Shown here: positions 41,762 through 51,548 of the stretch, in pieces | Position numbering within the stretch: position 1 is the first letter of the stretch | Layout of the letters: the number at the start of each line of letters is the position of its first letter | Assembly (NCBI RefSeq): GCF_030384665.1 | Contig: NC_083676.1 | Coordinates: 1 to 64,000 of the forward strand | DNA from: Lodderomyces elongisporus | Taxonomy: Eukaryota > Ascomycota > Pichiomycetes > Serinales > Debaryomycetaceae | Length of the DNA stretch: 64,000 nucleotides | Direction of reading: 5' to 3' | Notes under the pieces: generated by a model | The model's database searches: none | The model's input: only the letters and a program-made list of their open reading frames with translations | Told to the model about the DNA's origin: nothing | Translations under genes and position numbers: made by a program

Positions 41762-42408
41762 GTTGCTTATTTTATTTAAAGTGTGATTAAAGTAATCTAA
41801 TGACGAAAAGAAAAATATAAATTTGAAAATGGAAAAAGAAACGTTATCAACGGTTGTTTATAAAGTTTCTATATCTTTGCCAAGCAAGCCTCTTTTGTAA
41901 GACCCAGACCAAAAAAAAAATAAAAAATGTGGAGAGGAAAAAGCCTGCTTTATATGTCTTCAACTCTGGTGGATTGCTCTACAAATGTTGTCGACAACAC
42001 CTCACAGCCATTTGCCACTTTGACTCGTGACCTATTGTTTGATTACATAAACTTCAGTATTGTCTGTTATGCCAATTTACTTCTTTGCTTTCTTGCCTTC
42101 TTGCTTATTTGTTTGCTTGCTGTTTCACCTCCAACCTCCTTTTCTCTCTCTCTCGCGCTCTCTCTCTCTTTATCCTACCCCCACTCTTTTTCACATGCAT
42201 ATAGTCTTAATATTAGTGATTGGAAAACTAATGCCTTAGAATCTTGTTGATTATTGTATTTATGACGCTACCAAATGTATAACCGTGTCGTTTTTTTAAT
42301 TTTTTAATTTTTTAATTTTTTTTTTTGAAGAATAAAGACAAATACAAGTATGCACGACTACCAAGGACCATCAATTTGATAACCAGAATACTACATAAAC
42401 AAGGAACG
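41762..42408. promoter_or_regulatory. Divergent region, glycine-zipper gene / MTR2
   Basis: 647 bp. A TATA-like TTTATAAAG near 41858 could serve the minus-strand gene. Pyrimidine-rich stretch with CTCTCT at 42140-42185 and a TTTTTTAAT repeat at 42293-42322 lie on the MTR2 side. Confidence 0.4.
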
Positions 42409-43054
42409 ATGAATCAAGATCCAAGTATGTGTCACTAATCAGACTCAAAGTATGCAAATGGTATAGCTAGTTCTTTCAATTACTGGAAACTAACAAATTT
42501 TCTTTTTCCCCCGTTCTTTTCTTTTTTCAGCACAACCTATTGAACCTTTTCTCAAAAACTTTTTATCATCATTAGATGCTCTATACATTTCGCCAAATCA
42601 AACATTTACAAATGTCGAATCTTACGCTACACAATTCGGTTCTTCGCTAAAACGATCGAGTGCTATTATTGTAAATGGTCAGCCGATTATTCCTAGCCCA
42701 ACAGAGGATGCCAAGTTACAGTTTCAAAAGAAATGGTTGGCAACACCAAACTCATCTCATCAATTAACCAGCTATGATGCTCATTTAATTCCAGGCACAA
42801 ACACATTCATCATAAATTTTGCTGCTAAAGTGAAATTCGACCAGAGCGGGAAAAACAGGTTGGGCGAATCAGCCGATTTGGTCCAGGACAACAATAATTT
42901 GGCCAAATCAACAAGACCAATCTGGGGCTCATGGTTTGGAGTCAATGGCAATGTCGTTGTGGATAATAACTTTGCCGGTAATGGTGAAATAATCGATAGT
43001 TTAGACTACAGATTCACTTATGTGCCGAAGGATTCCGTGATGAAGGTATTGTAA
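42409..43054 (+). CDS. MTR2: mRNA export factor Mtr2, spliced
   Basis: Two exons, 42409-42424 and 42531-43054, encode 179 aa. Exon 1 gives MNQDP and the split codon A|CA gives Thr; the joined protein begins MNQDTP-like (MNQDPTQPIEPFLKNF). Mtr2 has an NTF2-like fold and forms the mRNA export receptor with Mex67. Diagnostic stretches shared with C. albicans Mtr2 are NVESYATQFGSSLKRSSAII, VNGQPIIPSP, SSHQLTSYDAHLIPGTNTF, FDQSGKNRLGESADL, RPIWGSWFGV and DYRFTYVPKDS. The unspliced frame misses the first 75 residues or so. It is convergent with the SMN1-like gene (108 bp between stops). Confidence 0.95.
42425..42530 (+). other. MTR2: MTR2 intron (106 nt)
   Basis: Donor GTATGT at 42425, branch site AACTAAC at 42488-42494, pyrimidine tract and acceptor TTTTTTCAG ending at 42530. 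Splicing after 16 coding bases restores the conserved N-terminal helix of Mtr2. Confidence 0.95.
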
Positions 43055-43162
43055 GTATGTCTGCAGACACACTCAACATACATAAATATATAAATAAATA
43101 TATATAATTGAGTATATATATATATATTTATTTATACATATATAAATCGTTATCACTTTCTC

Positions 43163-44941
43163 TCATGCAAGGGACTTTACATAGCTGTTTAACAACTCTC
43201 CCAAGAAAATGTTTGAATAATCATCGGGTTGGCTGCTTCCAGCTTGGTATTTTAGTTCCTTTAAAGCCCACAATATGTTTGGAGTGATGAAATCGTAAAA
43301 CACCAAATCCACTGGCCTATCAACTTCATCTTCAAATTGAATGCTCTGAACCACATTGGGAACTTTAAACTGTACTACTGCTCTATGTGGTGTATCGTCA
43401 CCATCAGAACCAAAATCATCGTGCGTGACATACCCTTTAGAGAGCTGGGGGTTGACTTGAATATTATCAGAGACCTCAAAGGTTTGTTGTTGCTGCTGTT
43501 GTTGATGATTTTGTGCTTCAAAATCGATACCTACCTCTTTCATTAGGTACAGTTGCGGCGGTTTCAATCTCGATGCAGCAATATAAGTTGCATCATTCAA
43601 CTTATCAGCAACTCTTGAAGCAATTGACTTGGGTATGGTCAAATTGACCCACTTGTTCTCAAACGGAGTAACAATATATTGCGAGTCAATAGTATATGGT
43701 CCTTTGTACAAGTCGTACCGAATTGAACCCGTGTTTATAATAATCACCCTTTCCCCAGATGCCGGGGAAAGAGTCGGCAATACTTTTTCTGTTAATAACC
43801 TAAAAATACTCTTTGGATGGTCTATTGGAACGTAGTCAACATAGTAATTGGACTTTACTGTGCCAATGAGTTTATTCAACTTTAGTTCCTTGCGTGTAGT
43901 TTCAATAAGTTTTTTCACCTTGTCACCTTTTTGAGTTGTAAATGTACTTGGTAAGGTTCTTGAATGCGCTTGGAATGAATTGACATTGAAATCAATATAT
44001 GACCTTGAAAAACGCTCTCTAACTGGAAGTGGTTCTTCAGTAGCATTTATACTAACCCAACCAACGGTTTCGCAATACCTTCCACTTTGAATCCCAGTGG
44101 ATTTATCGTCAAACACGGCAAAATCTCTTATATGGCTATGGCCACCAAAATATTGAATTATGGTTTCAGGGAAATATTCACGTAATCGCTTATGCAAGAT
44201 ATAAAACTCTGGCCATTCTTTCGTTATTGGAGTATGTCCGGCAACAATTATCAAGTCAACTTTTCCTTTATATGTTTCCAACACATCCAAGAACCACTGC
44301 TTTTCAATCTCTCTCTCAATGGGTGTAACTTTGGTGCCCAGATTAAATCTCCTGAAATCAAATAAGAACCCAAATGCCAAGACGCGTTTTTCCTGTACTG
44401 GTGTTTTAAAGTACTTGAATTTATTTCCAAATGGTACAAAGGTGCCATTTGCTAGCTTGAAATCAACGTTGGAGCACACATAGTTATTTGGGAAATGTTT
44501 AACAACTGTTTCATATTCCATCTCTGAATTTTGCAAAACATATAATTCGTGGTTCCCTATTGTCAATATATCATAAGACTGCTTGATAAATATCGGCGTT
44601 GACTTCAAACCATTGGGTTGCGTAATGTCGGATAGTCCGTTGCCATCGTGCCTATCTCCACTATCGATCAACAAAAGATCTTGTCCATTGGCATGAGCAA
44701 TGTTTCTCATATGCGTTGTAAAAGATATAAAGTCTCCCCAATTAGCGCTGTATTGCTTTTGGTTTAGATGACCAGAGTACCAGCCGTGAGTGTCTGTCGT
44801 GTGTAAGAAATTAATATCATTCCAAGTCAAGTTCCTTATCTCTACATCCCCCGCCTCTTTTCCATAATTGAAAGTAGAGACTAATGCTGTTTTGGCCAAA
44901 GATATCAGCAAAGCAGTAGTAAGAAAGTTGATTATTAGCAT
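43163..44941 (-). CDS. SMN1: Secreted metallophosphoesterase / 5'-nucleotidase-like (YHR202W type)
   Basis: 592-aa calcineurin-like phosphoesterase. The signal peptide is MLIINFLTTALLISLAKTAL. The dinuclear-metal motifs are in order: DTHGW (D50, H52), DSGDRHDG (about 93), GNHELY (about 133), AGHTPITKEW and GGHSHIRDF. The C-terminal half carries the 5'-nucleotidase-type second domain (INTGSIRYDLYKGPYTIDSQ; VTPFENKW). It most resembles fungal YHR202W-type secreted or vacuolar nucleotidases; the substrate is not shown by sequence. A poly-Gln insert is at about 475-482. The SMN1 symbol is by family resemblance only. Start at the first ATG. Confidence 0.82.
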   Translation of the reverse strand: MLIINFLTTALLISLAKTALVSTFNYGKEAGDVEIRNLTWNDINFLHTTDTHGWYSGHLNQKQYSANWGDFISFTTHMRNIAHANGQDLLLIDSGDRHDGNGLSDITQPNGLKSTPIFIKQSYDILTIGNHELYVLQNSEMEYETVVKHFPNNYVCSNVDFKLANGTFVPFGNKFKYFKTPVQEKRVLAFGFLFDFRRFNLGTKVTPIEREIEKQWFLDVLETYKGKVDLIIVAGHTPITKEWPEFYILHKRLREYFPETIIQYFGGHSHIRDFAVFDDKSTGIQSGRYCETVGWVSINATEEPLPVRERFSRSYIDFNVNSFQAHSRTLPSTFTTQKGDKVKKLIETTRKELKLNKLIGTVKSNYYVDYVPIDHPKSIFRLLTEKVLPTLSPASGERVIIINTGSIRYDLYKGPYTIDSQYIVTPFENKWVNLTIPKSIASRVADKLNDATYIAASRLKPPQLYLMKEVGIDFEAQNHQQQQQQQTFEVSDNIQVNPQLSKGYVTHDDFGSDGDDTPHRAVVQFKVPNVVQSIQFEDEVDRPVDLVFYDFITPNILWALKELKYQAGSSQPDDYSNIFLGELLNSYVKSLA

Positions 44942-45411
44942 GTTGCTTTTACAAGTAAAGAATCAAGCTCAGTGCTGACGAGTTGTTGATAACTTACTTT
45001 AATTTGTAACGGAAAAAGAATAGGGATATAATAAAGCACAAGTAGTTAGGTACTCCCCCCGATAAGAGACGAGTCACTCACAAGTGCGGCGCATCATACA
45101 CACACACACACCCACCCACACACACATAAACACCAAGAGTATGCGAAAGATTGGGAGCAAAAGACAAACACGCGATAACTTCTCATTTCTAAATTTCGAT
45201 ATACAGAGCGATTTGAAAGTAACCACCATTCCAAGATTCCCAGGGCCAACAACTTCAAGCTTACAGCAATTTCCAAAATAAAAAAAATTACATTATTAAA
45301 CAACATCTACAAAGTCCAGAAAACATTTCAGAGAAACACTCTAGTGCTACTCTCATATTCCTTCTTTTCCGTTATTTTGTTTATTTATTACATTGACTAT
45401 TACACTAGTAT
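44942..45411. promoter_or_regulatory. SMN1-like upstream region / RPS4 3' flank
   Basis: 470 bp with a CA-rich microsatellite on the plus strand at 45099-45127. Nothing else recognised. Confidence 0.35.
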
Positions 45412-46206
45412 TTAAGCGATCAAGCCTCTTTGTTGTCTAGCTCTGTCTCTTTCCTCGGTAATAGACAATTTAATACCTTTACCCTTTGGCAATGAGACCC
45501 ATGGCTTACCAGCTTCCTCACCAATAACGAAAACGTTGTTCAATCTGGTGACGAAAGTTCTCTCCAAAGCATCCTTGATGTGGACCAAGTCGAAACCACC
45601 CTCGTGCTTTTCTCTGTGGACAATGGTACCGATTCTACCCATGTTTCTACCACCGGTAACCATAACGAGTCTACCAGTGTCGAACTTGAGGAAGTCGGTG
45701 ATCTTACCAGTGGCCAAGTCAATCTTGACAGAGTCGTTGACCTTGATCAATGGGTCTGGGTATCTGATGGTTCTACCGTCGTGGGTAACAACGTATGGGA
45801 TACCTCTCTTACCCAATTGGACCTTCTTAACTTTACCCAATTTGTATGAAGCCTCTTCAGCAGAGATTCTGTGCACGGTGAATCTACCTTTAACATCGTA
45901 GATCAATCTAAAGTGCTCGTTGGTAGCTTCCAAGGTGATGACATCCATGAAACCGGCTGGGAAAGTAGCATCGGTACGCACTTTACCGTCGACTTGAACG
46001 TGTTGTTGCATCAAGATGGCCTTAACTTCTCTACCGTTAAGAGCATACTTCAATCTGTTTCTGATGAAGATGACCAATGGCAATGATTCTCTCAACTTGT
46101 GTGGACCAGCTGATGATTTTGGAGCGTAAGCACCGGACAATTTGTCCAACATCCAGTGGGATGGTGCTGCTAATCTTTTCAAGTGTTTCTTTGGTCCTCT
46201 ACCCAT
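45412..46206 (-). CDS. RPS4: 40S ribosomal protein eS4
   Basis: 264-aa small-subunit ribosomal protein eS4, full length. N-terminus [23 protein letters not shown] is the family signature; the S4-type RNA-binding region ([19 protein letters not shown]), the central [18 protein letters not shown] block and the KOW motif ([18 protein letters not shown]) follow. Unlike both S. cerevisiae RPS4 genes, no intron interrupts the start: the ATG is followed directly by the family N-terminus. Codon choice is strongly biased (TTG Leu, AGA Arg, GGT Gly), as expected for high expression. Confidence 0.98.
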   Translation of the reverse strand: MGRGPKKHLKRLAAPSHWMLDKLSGAYAPKSSAGPHKLRESLPLVIFIRNRLKYALNGREVKAILMQQHVQVDGKVRTDATFPAGFMDVITLEATNEHFRLIYDVKGRFTVHRISAEEASYKLGKVKKVQLGKRGIPYVVTHDGRTIRYPDPLIKVNDSVKIDLATGKITDFLKFDTGRLVMVTGGRNMGRIGTIVHREKHEGGFDLVHIKDALERTFVTRLNNVFVIGEEAGKPWVSLPKGKGIKLSITEERDRARQQRGLIA

Positions 46207-46752
46207 GGTTGATTATTGATGTCTATTGGTATTGGGGTACTAGTAGTATCAATGAAAAAAATCCAAAAACTCTCTTTTCCCTTTGCAGGAATCTGCTACA
46301 CTAATTTTTTTTCCCTCTCTCTCTCTCCCTCTCTCTCTCTGGCTTCTCGCACTCTACTTTCGGGCGCACCTCTAACTACAATACTAATGTGTGGTGATTA
46401 ATAGTGTGGCAAGGGCCCAAGCCCTGGTTTCGCATATAGCACGTGATTTACTATATTATACTATACTATACACATACAACATAGAATATAGAATGTACAA
46501 GTTTCCAAAGTACAGAAAGTACAGAAAGTATGCAGAATACGCTAACTACGCTAACTACGCAAAGTATTCTTGGTTGTTTAACCTATAAACATAATATTTA
46601 ACGATACATGGGTACTATTAATCATAAAGCGTTCATTATCCGGAATAGCTATAGTAACAACTAATTTGTGTGTGCTTATGTGTGTGAGTTTTTTTTCAAT
46701 TTATTTCGGACAAACTAAAAACTATTGTCCAATAGTAGCTTTTAAACCTGAT
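46207..46752. promoter_or_regulatory. RPS4 promoter region
   Basis: 546 bp between GYP5 stop and RPS4 start. CT-rich tract 46310-46345 (purine-rich on the coding strand), an inverted repeat AGGGC-CCAA-GCCCT at 46412-46425, a CACGTG E-box at 46440-46445, and short direct repeats of TACAGAAAG (46511-46530) and TACGCTAAC (46538-46560). Cbf1 E-boxes are established elements of ribosomal-protein promoters in CTG-clade yeasts, often with Tbf1 sites; I saw no exact Tbf1 consensus. Confidence 0.5.
46440..46445. promoter_or_regulatory. Cbf1-type E-box (CACGTG) in RPS4 promoter
   Basis: Palindromic CACGTG followed by A, 234 bp upstream of the RPS4 ATG, a usual distance for Candida ribosomal-protein genes. 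Binding by Cbf1 is inferred from established work on these promoters, not shown here. Confidence 0.55.
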
Positions 46753-48738
46753 TTACGAACTCCATTTAAACCATCCTTGGTTGTGCTTTTTCAACTCTTG
46801 ATCCAATTGGTATTCCTCTTCTACAAGCGTGGCCAATTCATCTTCCAAATTTGCCGTCAACTCTACCTCTTCTGCATTCACCAATAACAATTCCTTGATC
46901 TTTTCCTCGATTGATGCTGGAACATCATGTTGGTCAGATGACTCTGTCTTCAGCTCCAACTCTTTGATTTCCTGTTCAAGTTTATTGATTTTGGCTCGAC
47001 TCTCTTCATTGGCACTAAGAACTTCCGGTAATGTGACTTTGAGATCAACCAAGCCTTGCATAAGATCTACGTGATCACGTTCGAGGTTGGCATATTCAAA
47101 TTCCAATTGCTTCAACTCGTGTCGAAGCTTTCCATTCTCGATTTTCACTTGTTTAATATCCAGTAACTTGGCCTTTTCTTCTTCAAAACATTGGTTAAAT
47201 CTATTTTCAAATTTCGTCAAGTCCATAGGATCAATGTTAATCTTCATTGCATCTTGAACAAACTCATCAAGTTGATAATAACTTGATGGCGACGATGATG
47301 ATGATGAAGGAGAAGAAGAAGAAGAAAAAGTGGTGGTGGAAGTGGGGGAGGTTATGGTATTGCTATTGCTGAAAGAATGGTGATTTGTCTCGCCATTTTT
47401 TTTATTTGAAGATGTAGGAGATGGTATCGACCCTGCCGAAGAAGTGTGTGATACTCTCCTTGTAAGTATTGCACTAAACTTTGTTGGCGACAGCACTTTA
47501 CTATCGTGCTTTGTATTCTTTATAAATGCTGGGTTAACATAAACATTAAACAATTTATCTTTTAAAAACTCCAAGAGCTTATCAAAAGATAAAGCAAGTA
47601 AACTTGCTTCGTTCTGGACCATTAAATTGACTGCAAACTTTAGAATCGACTCCATTCCTTCCGTAATGATCACATCGTAGATCCGCAACACAATGTCCAA
47701 GGGGAATTTGTAAGCGAAAAACGTGAGAAACCATTGACTTGCATACATTGAAGACTTGATACCTTGTTTCACCAAATGGTTGTACAATGTAGGCACGTTT
47801 TTGGCTAAAAGACAGTCAAACTGGTATAACAACAAATGCAACCCTTTCATCTCGGGACAAAATAGTTCCCTTAATTGGTATTCTTTCATCAAGAGCACCA
47901 AGAGACAGAAACATTCACTTTCGTGCATATTCATAATCAAGGGAACCGCTATAAATATCATTCCCTGGGTGTACCCTACATCAGGGTCATACAAGGAATA
48001 AGCCTTGATAACGTTGTACAACTCATCGGCCTTGTTCACTGCGTCAATGTTTGTAAAGAAGCTTGTCCTGGTAAGGTCTCGCTTGATTGCCTTCTCGTGA
48101 ATAGAACTTTCATGTTTGAGAGACCTATACAAATCTTCCAAGTTGGAGTCCTTGGATTTGGTGACGATTTGCCATATTATACCTCTGATTTCACTGGGGA
48201 TACCCTGTGCTATTAATTCGTTCAACTGGTCCAGCTTATTGTTGACAATATAGTCGTAGTCATCAACAACCCAAGTCCAGAAATCCCAGTCAATCTTATA
48301 AGGGGAGTTGACTTGGCTCATACCGCCGACTATATTCTTGATATTGCTAAATGTATTCTTGATATTCAATGCACCATCTTCGAGTGTTCTTTGTGTTACA
48401 GAGTCCTTGTCTTTGAACTTGAGCGACAAAATGTTATGTTTCGACTGCAAGAGATAATTCGAGGTTGACTTGTCGTAACTGGTCAGCACTGTAGATATCT
48501 TCTGCAAGAATTCCGGTTCATTTGCGGTGTCGTTTGCCGATTTACTTGTTTGTGATAGTGGGATAGACAGCAGGTTTAGTTGTAAGCATGTTTGAATCGG
48601 GTCTCTTGAAGGTAGCAGGACTTGACTCGTTTGTGGTTCCTCAATTTCCGCTTGTGTCGGCAAGGACTCGTGGCCCTCAATTGTGTCTTCAAAAACCTCG
48701 TCCTTTGTCTCTACATCATCCTTGGTATCATTATCCAT
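46753..48738 (-). CDS. GYP5: TBC-domain Rab GAP, Gyp5/Gyl1 type
   Basis: 661-aa Rab GTPase-activating protein, expected to act on Sec4/Ypt1 at sites of polarised exocytosis. The N-terminus is acidic. The TBC domain (about 185-410) contains GIPSEIRGIIWQI, the arginine finger in KRDLTRTSFF (near 222), the glutamine finger in DPDVGYTQGMIFI (near 254), and SQWFLTFFAYKFPLDIVLRIYD. A Ser/Pro/Thr linker follows, then a long C-terminal coiled coil (about 510-655). TBC followed by coiled coil is the Gyp5/Gyl1 architecture. Start at the first ATG. Confidence 0.88.
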   Translation of the reverse strand: MDNDTKDDVETKDEVFEDTIEGHESLPTQAEIEEPQTSQVLLPSRDPIQTCLQLNLLSIPLSQTSKSANDTANEPEFLQKISTVLTSYDKSTSNYLLQSKHNILSLKFKDKDSVTQRTLEDGALNIKNTFSNIKNIVGGMSQVNSPYKIDWDFWTWVVDDYDYIVNNKLDQLNELIAQGIPSEIRGIIWQIVTKSKDSNLEDLYRSLKHESSIHEKAIKRDLTRTSFFTNIDAVNKADELYNVIKAYSLYDPDVGYTQGMIFIAVPLIMNMHESECFCLLVLLMKEYQLRELFCPEMKGLHLLLYQFDCLLAKNVPTLYNHLVKQGIKSSMYASQWFLTFFAYKFPLDIVLRIYDVIITEGMESILKFAVNLMVQNEASLLALSFDKLLEFLKDKLFNVYVNPAFIKNTKHDSKVLSPTKFSAILTRRVSHTSSAGSIPSPTSSNKKNGETNHHSFSNSNTITSPTSTTTFSSSSSPSSSSSSPSSYYQLDEFVQDAMKINIDPMDLTKFENRFNQCFEEEKAKLLDIKQVKIENGKLRHELKQLEFEYANLERDHVDLMQGLVDLKVTLPEVLSANEESRAKINKLEQEIKELELKTESSDQHDVPASIEEKIKELLLVNAEEVELTANLEDELATLVEEEYQLDQELKKHNQGWFKWSS

Positions 48739-49850
48739 TGTAGCGTATGTATCAGTATGTGTCAGTGTGTGTCAGTGTGTGTGTTTAAGTGTGTGGTTGT
48801 GTTGATCTTTAAGCCGATTAGGATAAATATTGAGGAATTTTGAAATGTAAATAGGTTGATTAACTACACTCAATCTCCACAAATATATGGTGATAGTATA
48901 TAATGTACGTTACCTTTTTCTGTTGTGTAATCTGAAACCACAAGACTTTCTTTGTTTTATTTTATTTTTTATTTTTTTATTTTTATATTCGCATTTAATT
49001 ACCACCGATGTTAATATAAAAGGAGTAATATGTAACTACACAAAAACGAATGACGTATACCATAACCCCCTTAAATAACCAATGATAAGGAAGAAGAGGA
49101 AAAAGATGAGGATGATGAGGATGATGAGGACGAGGAAAAATTAAGAAGAGAGAGTTGTGTTTACAAGGTATAGCATATAAGTTAACTCAAATGAATCAAA
49201 TAATTGCCAACGAGTTTTCTAAAAAGATGGCCAAAACATATGTACCAAACCAATCATGGTCTTGATTTTTCTTACCAGCCAATTTTTTAACAACTTGAAT
49301 GCTTTTTCTCTGTTATAGAAGCACTACGCGCTCTTCTATTCTTTGCTTCTCTTTCTATTTTAAGGCAAATATATGCTAATAATCGCTGAGTAAGCTCATC
49401 AAAAACAAAAAAATATTAACTTCTGTCTTCCTTCCATCCAATTTGATGATATGTAGATTTGGTTGTCATTGAGTAATGTAGAGAATGATACTAGGTCAAA
49501 TCGCATTCAAGGGTCCGTGGCTCATATGAATTTGAATTTCGCCTTTCTCCCGAAACTAGCGAATAAATAATGACCTACAAATAAATAAATAAAAAAAACA
49601 CAATCAATACGATCATCAATGTAAATACAAAACTCTTTATATCTCTCATTAATCACGAACTAAACATATATACGTATATATAAAAAATAAAAATAAAAAT
49701 TAAAACCAACATTAAAAGTATAACATAGAAAAAAAAATTAACAGTAAAAAAATAGTAACATAAACTCTATAAAATTAAACGGATCAACATCTTTATAAAT
49801 TTGTTTCATCAATCTCCATCTCTCCTTGTGTGTCTCTTTCTTTTCTTCCA
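48739..49850. promoter_or_regulatory. GYP5 upstream region / GAL4 3' flank
   Basis: 1,112 bp. A GTGTCAGTGTGT-type repeat lies at 48755-48790, a GATGAGGAT repeat at 49105-49135 and very AT-rich sequence at 49570-49760. No gene supported. Confidence 0.4.
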
Positions 49851-51548
49851 TTACATATCAAACATTAAATCGAAATTGTTAGTCCCATTGTCATTACTAG
49901 CACCGCCAACTTTCCCTGGAATAGATAGTAAATTGTAGAATGAATCGGAAAGTGAGTGTTGTTGTGCTTGTTGCAACAGATCATCATCATCATTATCATT
50001 ATCATTTCCCACTACTCTATTCATATCAAAATCCATATTCTCCAACTTGATCTTTTTATACGACTTTGGTAGTTCCAAATCATTATCAATGATATCAGTC
50101 TCGTTATCATCTTCTCTCATTTCATCATTATTCCACGAGCTAAGACTGAGTATCGATGATGGTGAAGTCAACATGGAGTTTTGTTTAGTTGTATTCTCTG
50201 AGGGCTGGAACATTGAAGAACACGAAGAAAATGGGGGAATGGACTCTTCTTGTTTGATTTGGGTACTAGTAACATCTTCTTTTAAATTGGACTGATTATC
50301 AATAGCTGAGTATTCGGTATTTAAAAATGTCTCAAAAAATTCCCTTTGTGACAAGGGTGGTTGTAGTGGTGGTGATTGTGTTGAGGTGGTAGCTGGTTTT
50401 GTAGGAATGTTATTCAATTCAAAGTCCTGGATGATTTCTTGCTTGATCTTGACTCTGTCGTTTGGAAACTCATATGTAGTGTTTGATGTGGGAAGTGCTG
50501 TCTTGTCATTTGTATTTGTATTGTGGAAAGTTTTTTGAGAACTGTTAGTGGGAGAGGTGGCAGTACCAGTGGCAGTATTAATGGCAGTATTAGTGGCAGT
50601 ACTTTTCTTGGTATTATTGTTGCTCTTGTTGTTGTTCTTGTTTGAGGTGGTGGTGTTTAGACTCGTGTTATTACTCGCATCAATAGCACTGCTTTCAGTG
50701 ACCTTGTCATTAAACTTGTTACCAGAATTATTGGTATTTTCCTTCATGTTGTTATTTTTGCTGACAAAAGTAGTGTTACTGGCAATTGACTTTCTTTGTG
50801 CATTACTTGACACAGACTTCTTCCTCTTGTGTGATGGTTCTTGTACTATTGGTGTGGTCTTGTTCTGCTTCAGCTTGACTTCGTAATTCTTCTTTAATCC
50901 CTTCAATTGGTCTCTAACGGGTTTCCATTCAACTTCAAAGTTCAAATCTTCCTCGCCTTCACCTACAATTTCGTCGAGTGCGGCAAAATAGTCGCTAGGC
51001 AATATGTATGCCAACAAATCCTCCAATTTCTGTAATTTGTTCTCAACCTCTGTCAAGTGGGCTCTTGTTAAGGGGCTTCGCACTGTTCTTGGGCTATACG
51101 AACAGCACCACTTGTGTTGGATGCATTTGGAGCAACGCGGATACTCCTTAGAACATTTCAATTTGCGTTTACGACACGAGTCGCATGCTTGTTCAATGGG
51201 GCATGGAGGCAATTTCAGCAGGGAGGAATCTGAGGCGGTGGTATTAATATTGTCTGAATTCGATGTATTTGCTGTTGATGTATTTGTTGTTGATGATGAT
51301 GATGTTGTTGATGAGCTGGGGATCTCATCTATTTGCTTTAGGAGATCTGATACTAGTGTTACATTACCCGATTGGTTACTTGAAGATGTAACCGATGAAG
51401 ATGATATAGGTGGGAAAAATAAGTCGGCTATATCAGATTCTGAGTCCAGTGTGTTTAGAAGCACTGATTTTTGGTAACATTGGTCAAATTGGTCCAACAA
51501 TCTTGCTTGTTGTTGTTCATAAATAGTAGACATGTCCTGAGAATCCAT
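49851..51548 (-). CDS. GAL4: Zn2Cys6 transcription factor Gal4
   Basis: 565-aa binuclear zinc cluster factor. The six Cys are C122, C125, C132, C139, C142 and C149. The sequence after the cluster, [19 protein letters not shown] (about 151-169), is nearly identical to the linker and coiled-coil start of S. cerevisiae Gal4 and identifies the ortholog. In CTG-clade yeasts Gal4 is known to lack most of the S. cerevisiae regulatory region and to control glycolytic genes rather than GAL genes. Here the cluster is not N-terminal: 120 Ser/Thr/Asn-rich residues precede it, and about 390 mostly low-complexity residues follow, ending in an acidic-hydrophobic NNFDLMFDM that could be an activation motif. 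No fungal-specific middle homology domain is visible. Confidence 0.88.
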   Translation of the reverse strand: MDSQDMSTIYEQQQARLLDQFDQCYQKSVLLNTLDSESDIADLFFPPISSSSVTSSSNQSGNVTLVSDLLKQIDEIPSSSTTSSSSTTNTSTANTSNSDNINTTASDSSLLKLPPCPIEQACDSCRKRKLKCSKEYPRCSKCIQHKWCCSYSPRTVRSPLTRAHLTEVENKLQKLEDLLAYILPSDYFAALDEIVGEGEEDLNFEVEWKPVRDQLKGLKKNYEVKLKQNKTTPIVQEPSHKRKKSVSSNAQRKSIASNTTFVSKNNNMKENTNNSGNKFNDKVTESSAIDASNNTSLNTTTSNKNNNKSNNNTKKSTATNTAINTATGTATSPTNSSQKTFHNTNTNDKTALPTSNTTYEFPNDRVKIKQEIIQDFELNNIPTKPATTSTQSPPLQPPLSQREFFETFLNTEYSAIDNQSNLKEDVTSTQIKQEESIPPFSSCSSMFQPSENTTKQNSMLTSPSSILSLSSWNNDEMREDDNETDIIDNDLELPKSYKKIKLENMDFDMNRVVGNDNDNDDDDLLQQAQQHSLSDSFYNLLSIPGKVGGASNDNGTNNFDLMFDM

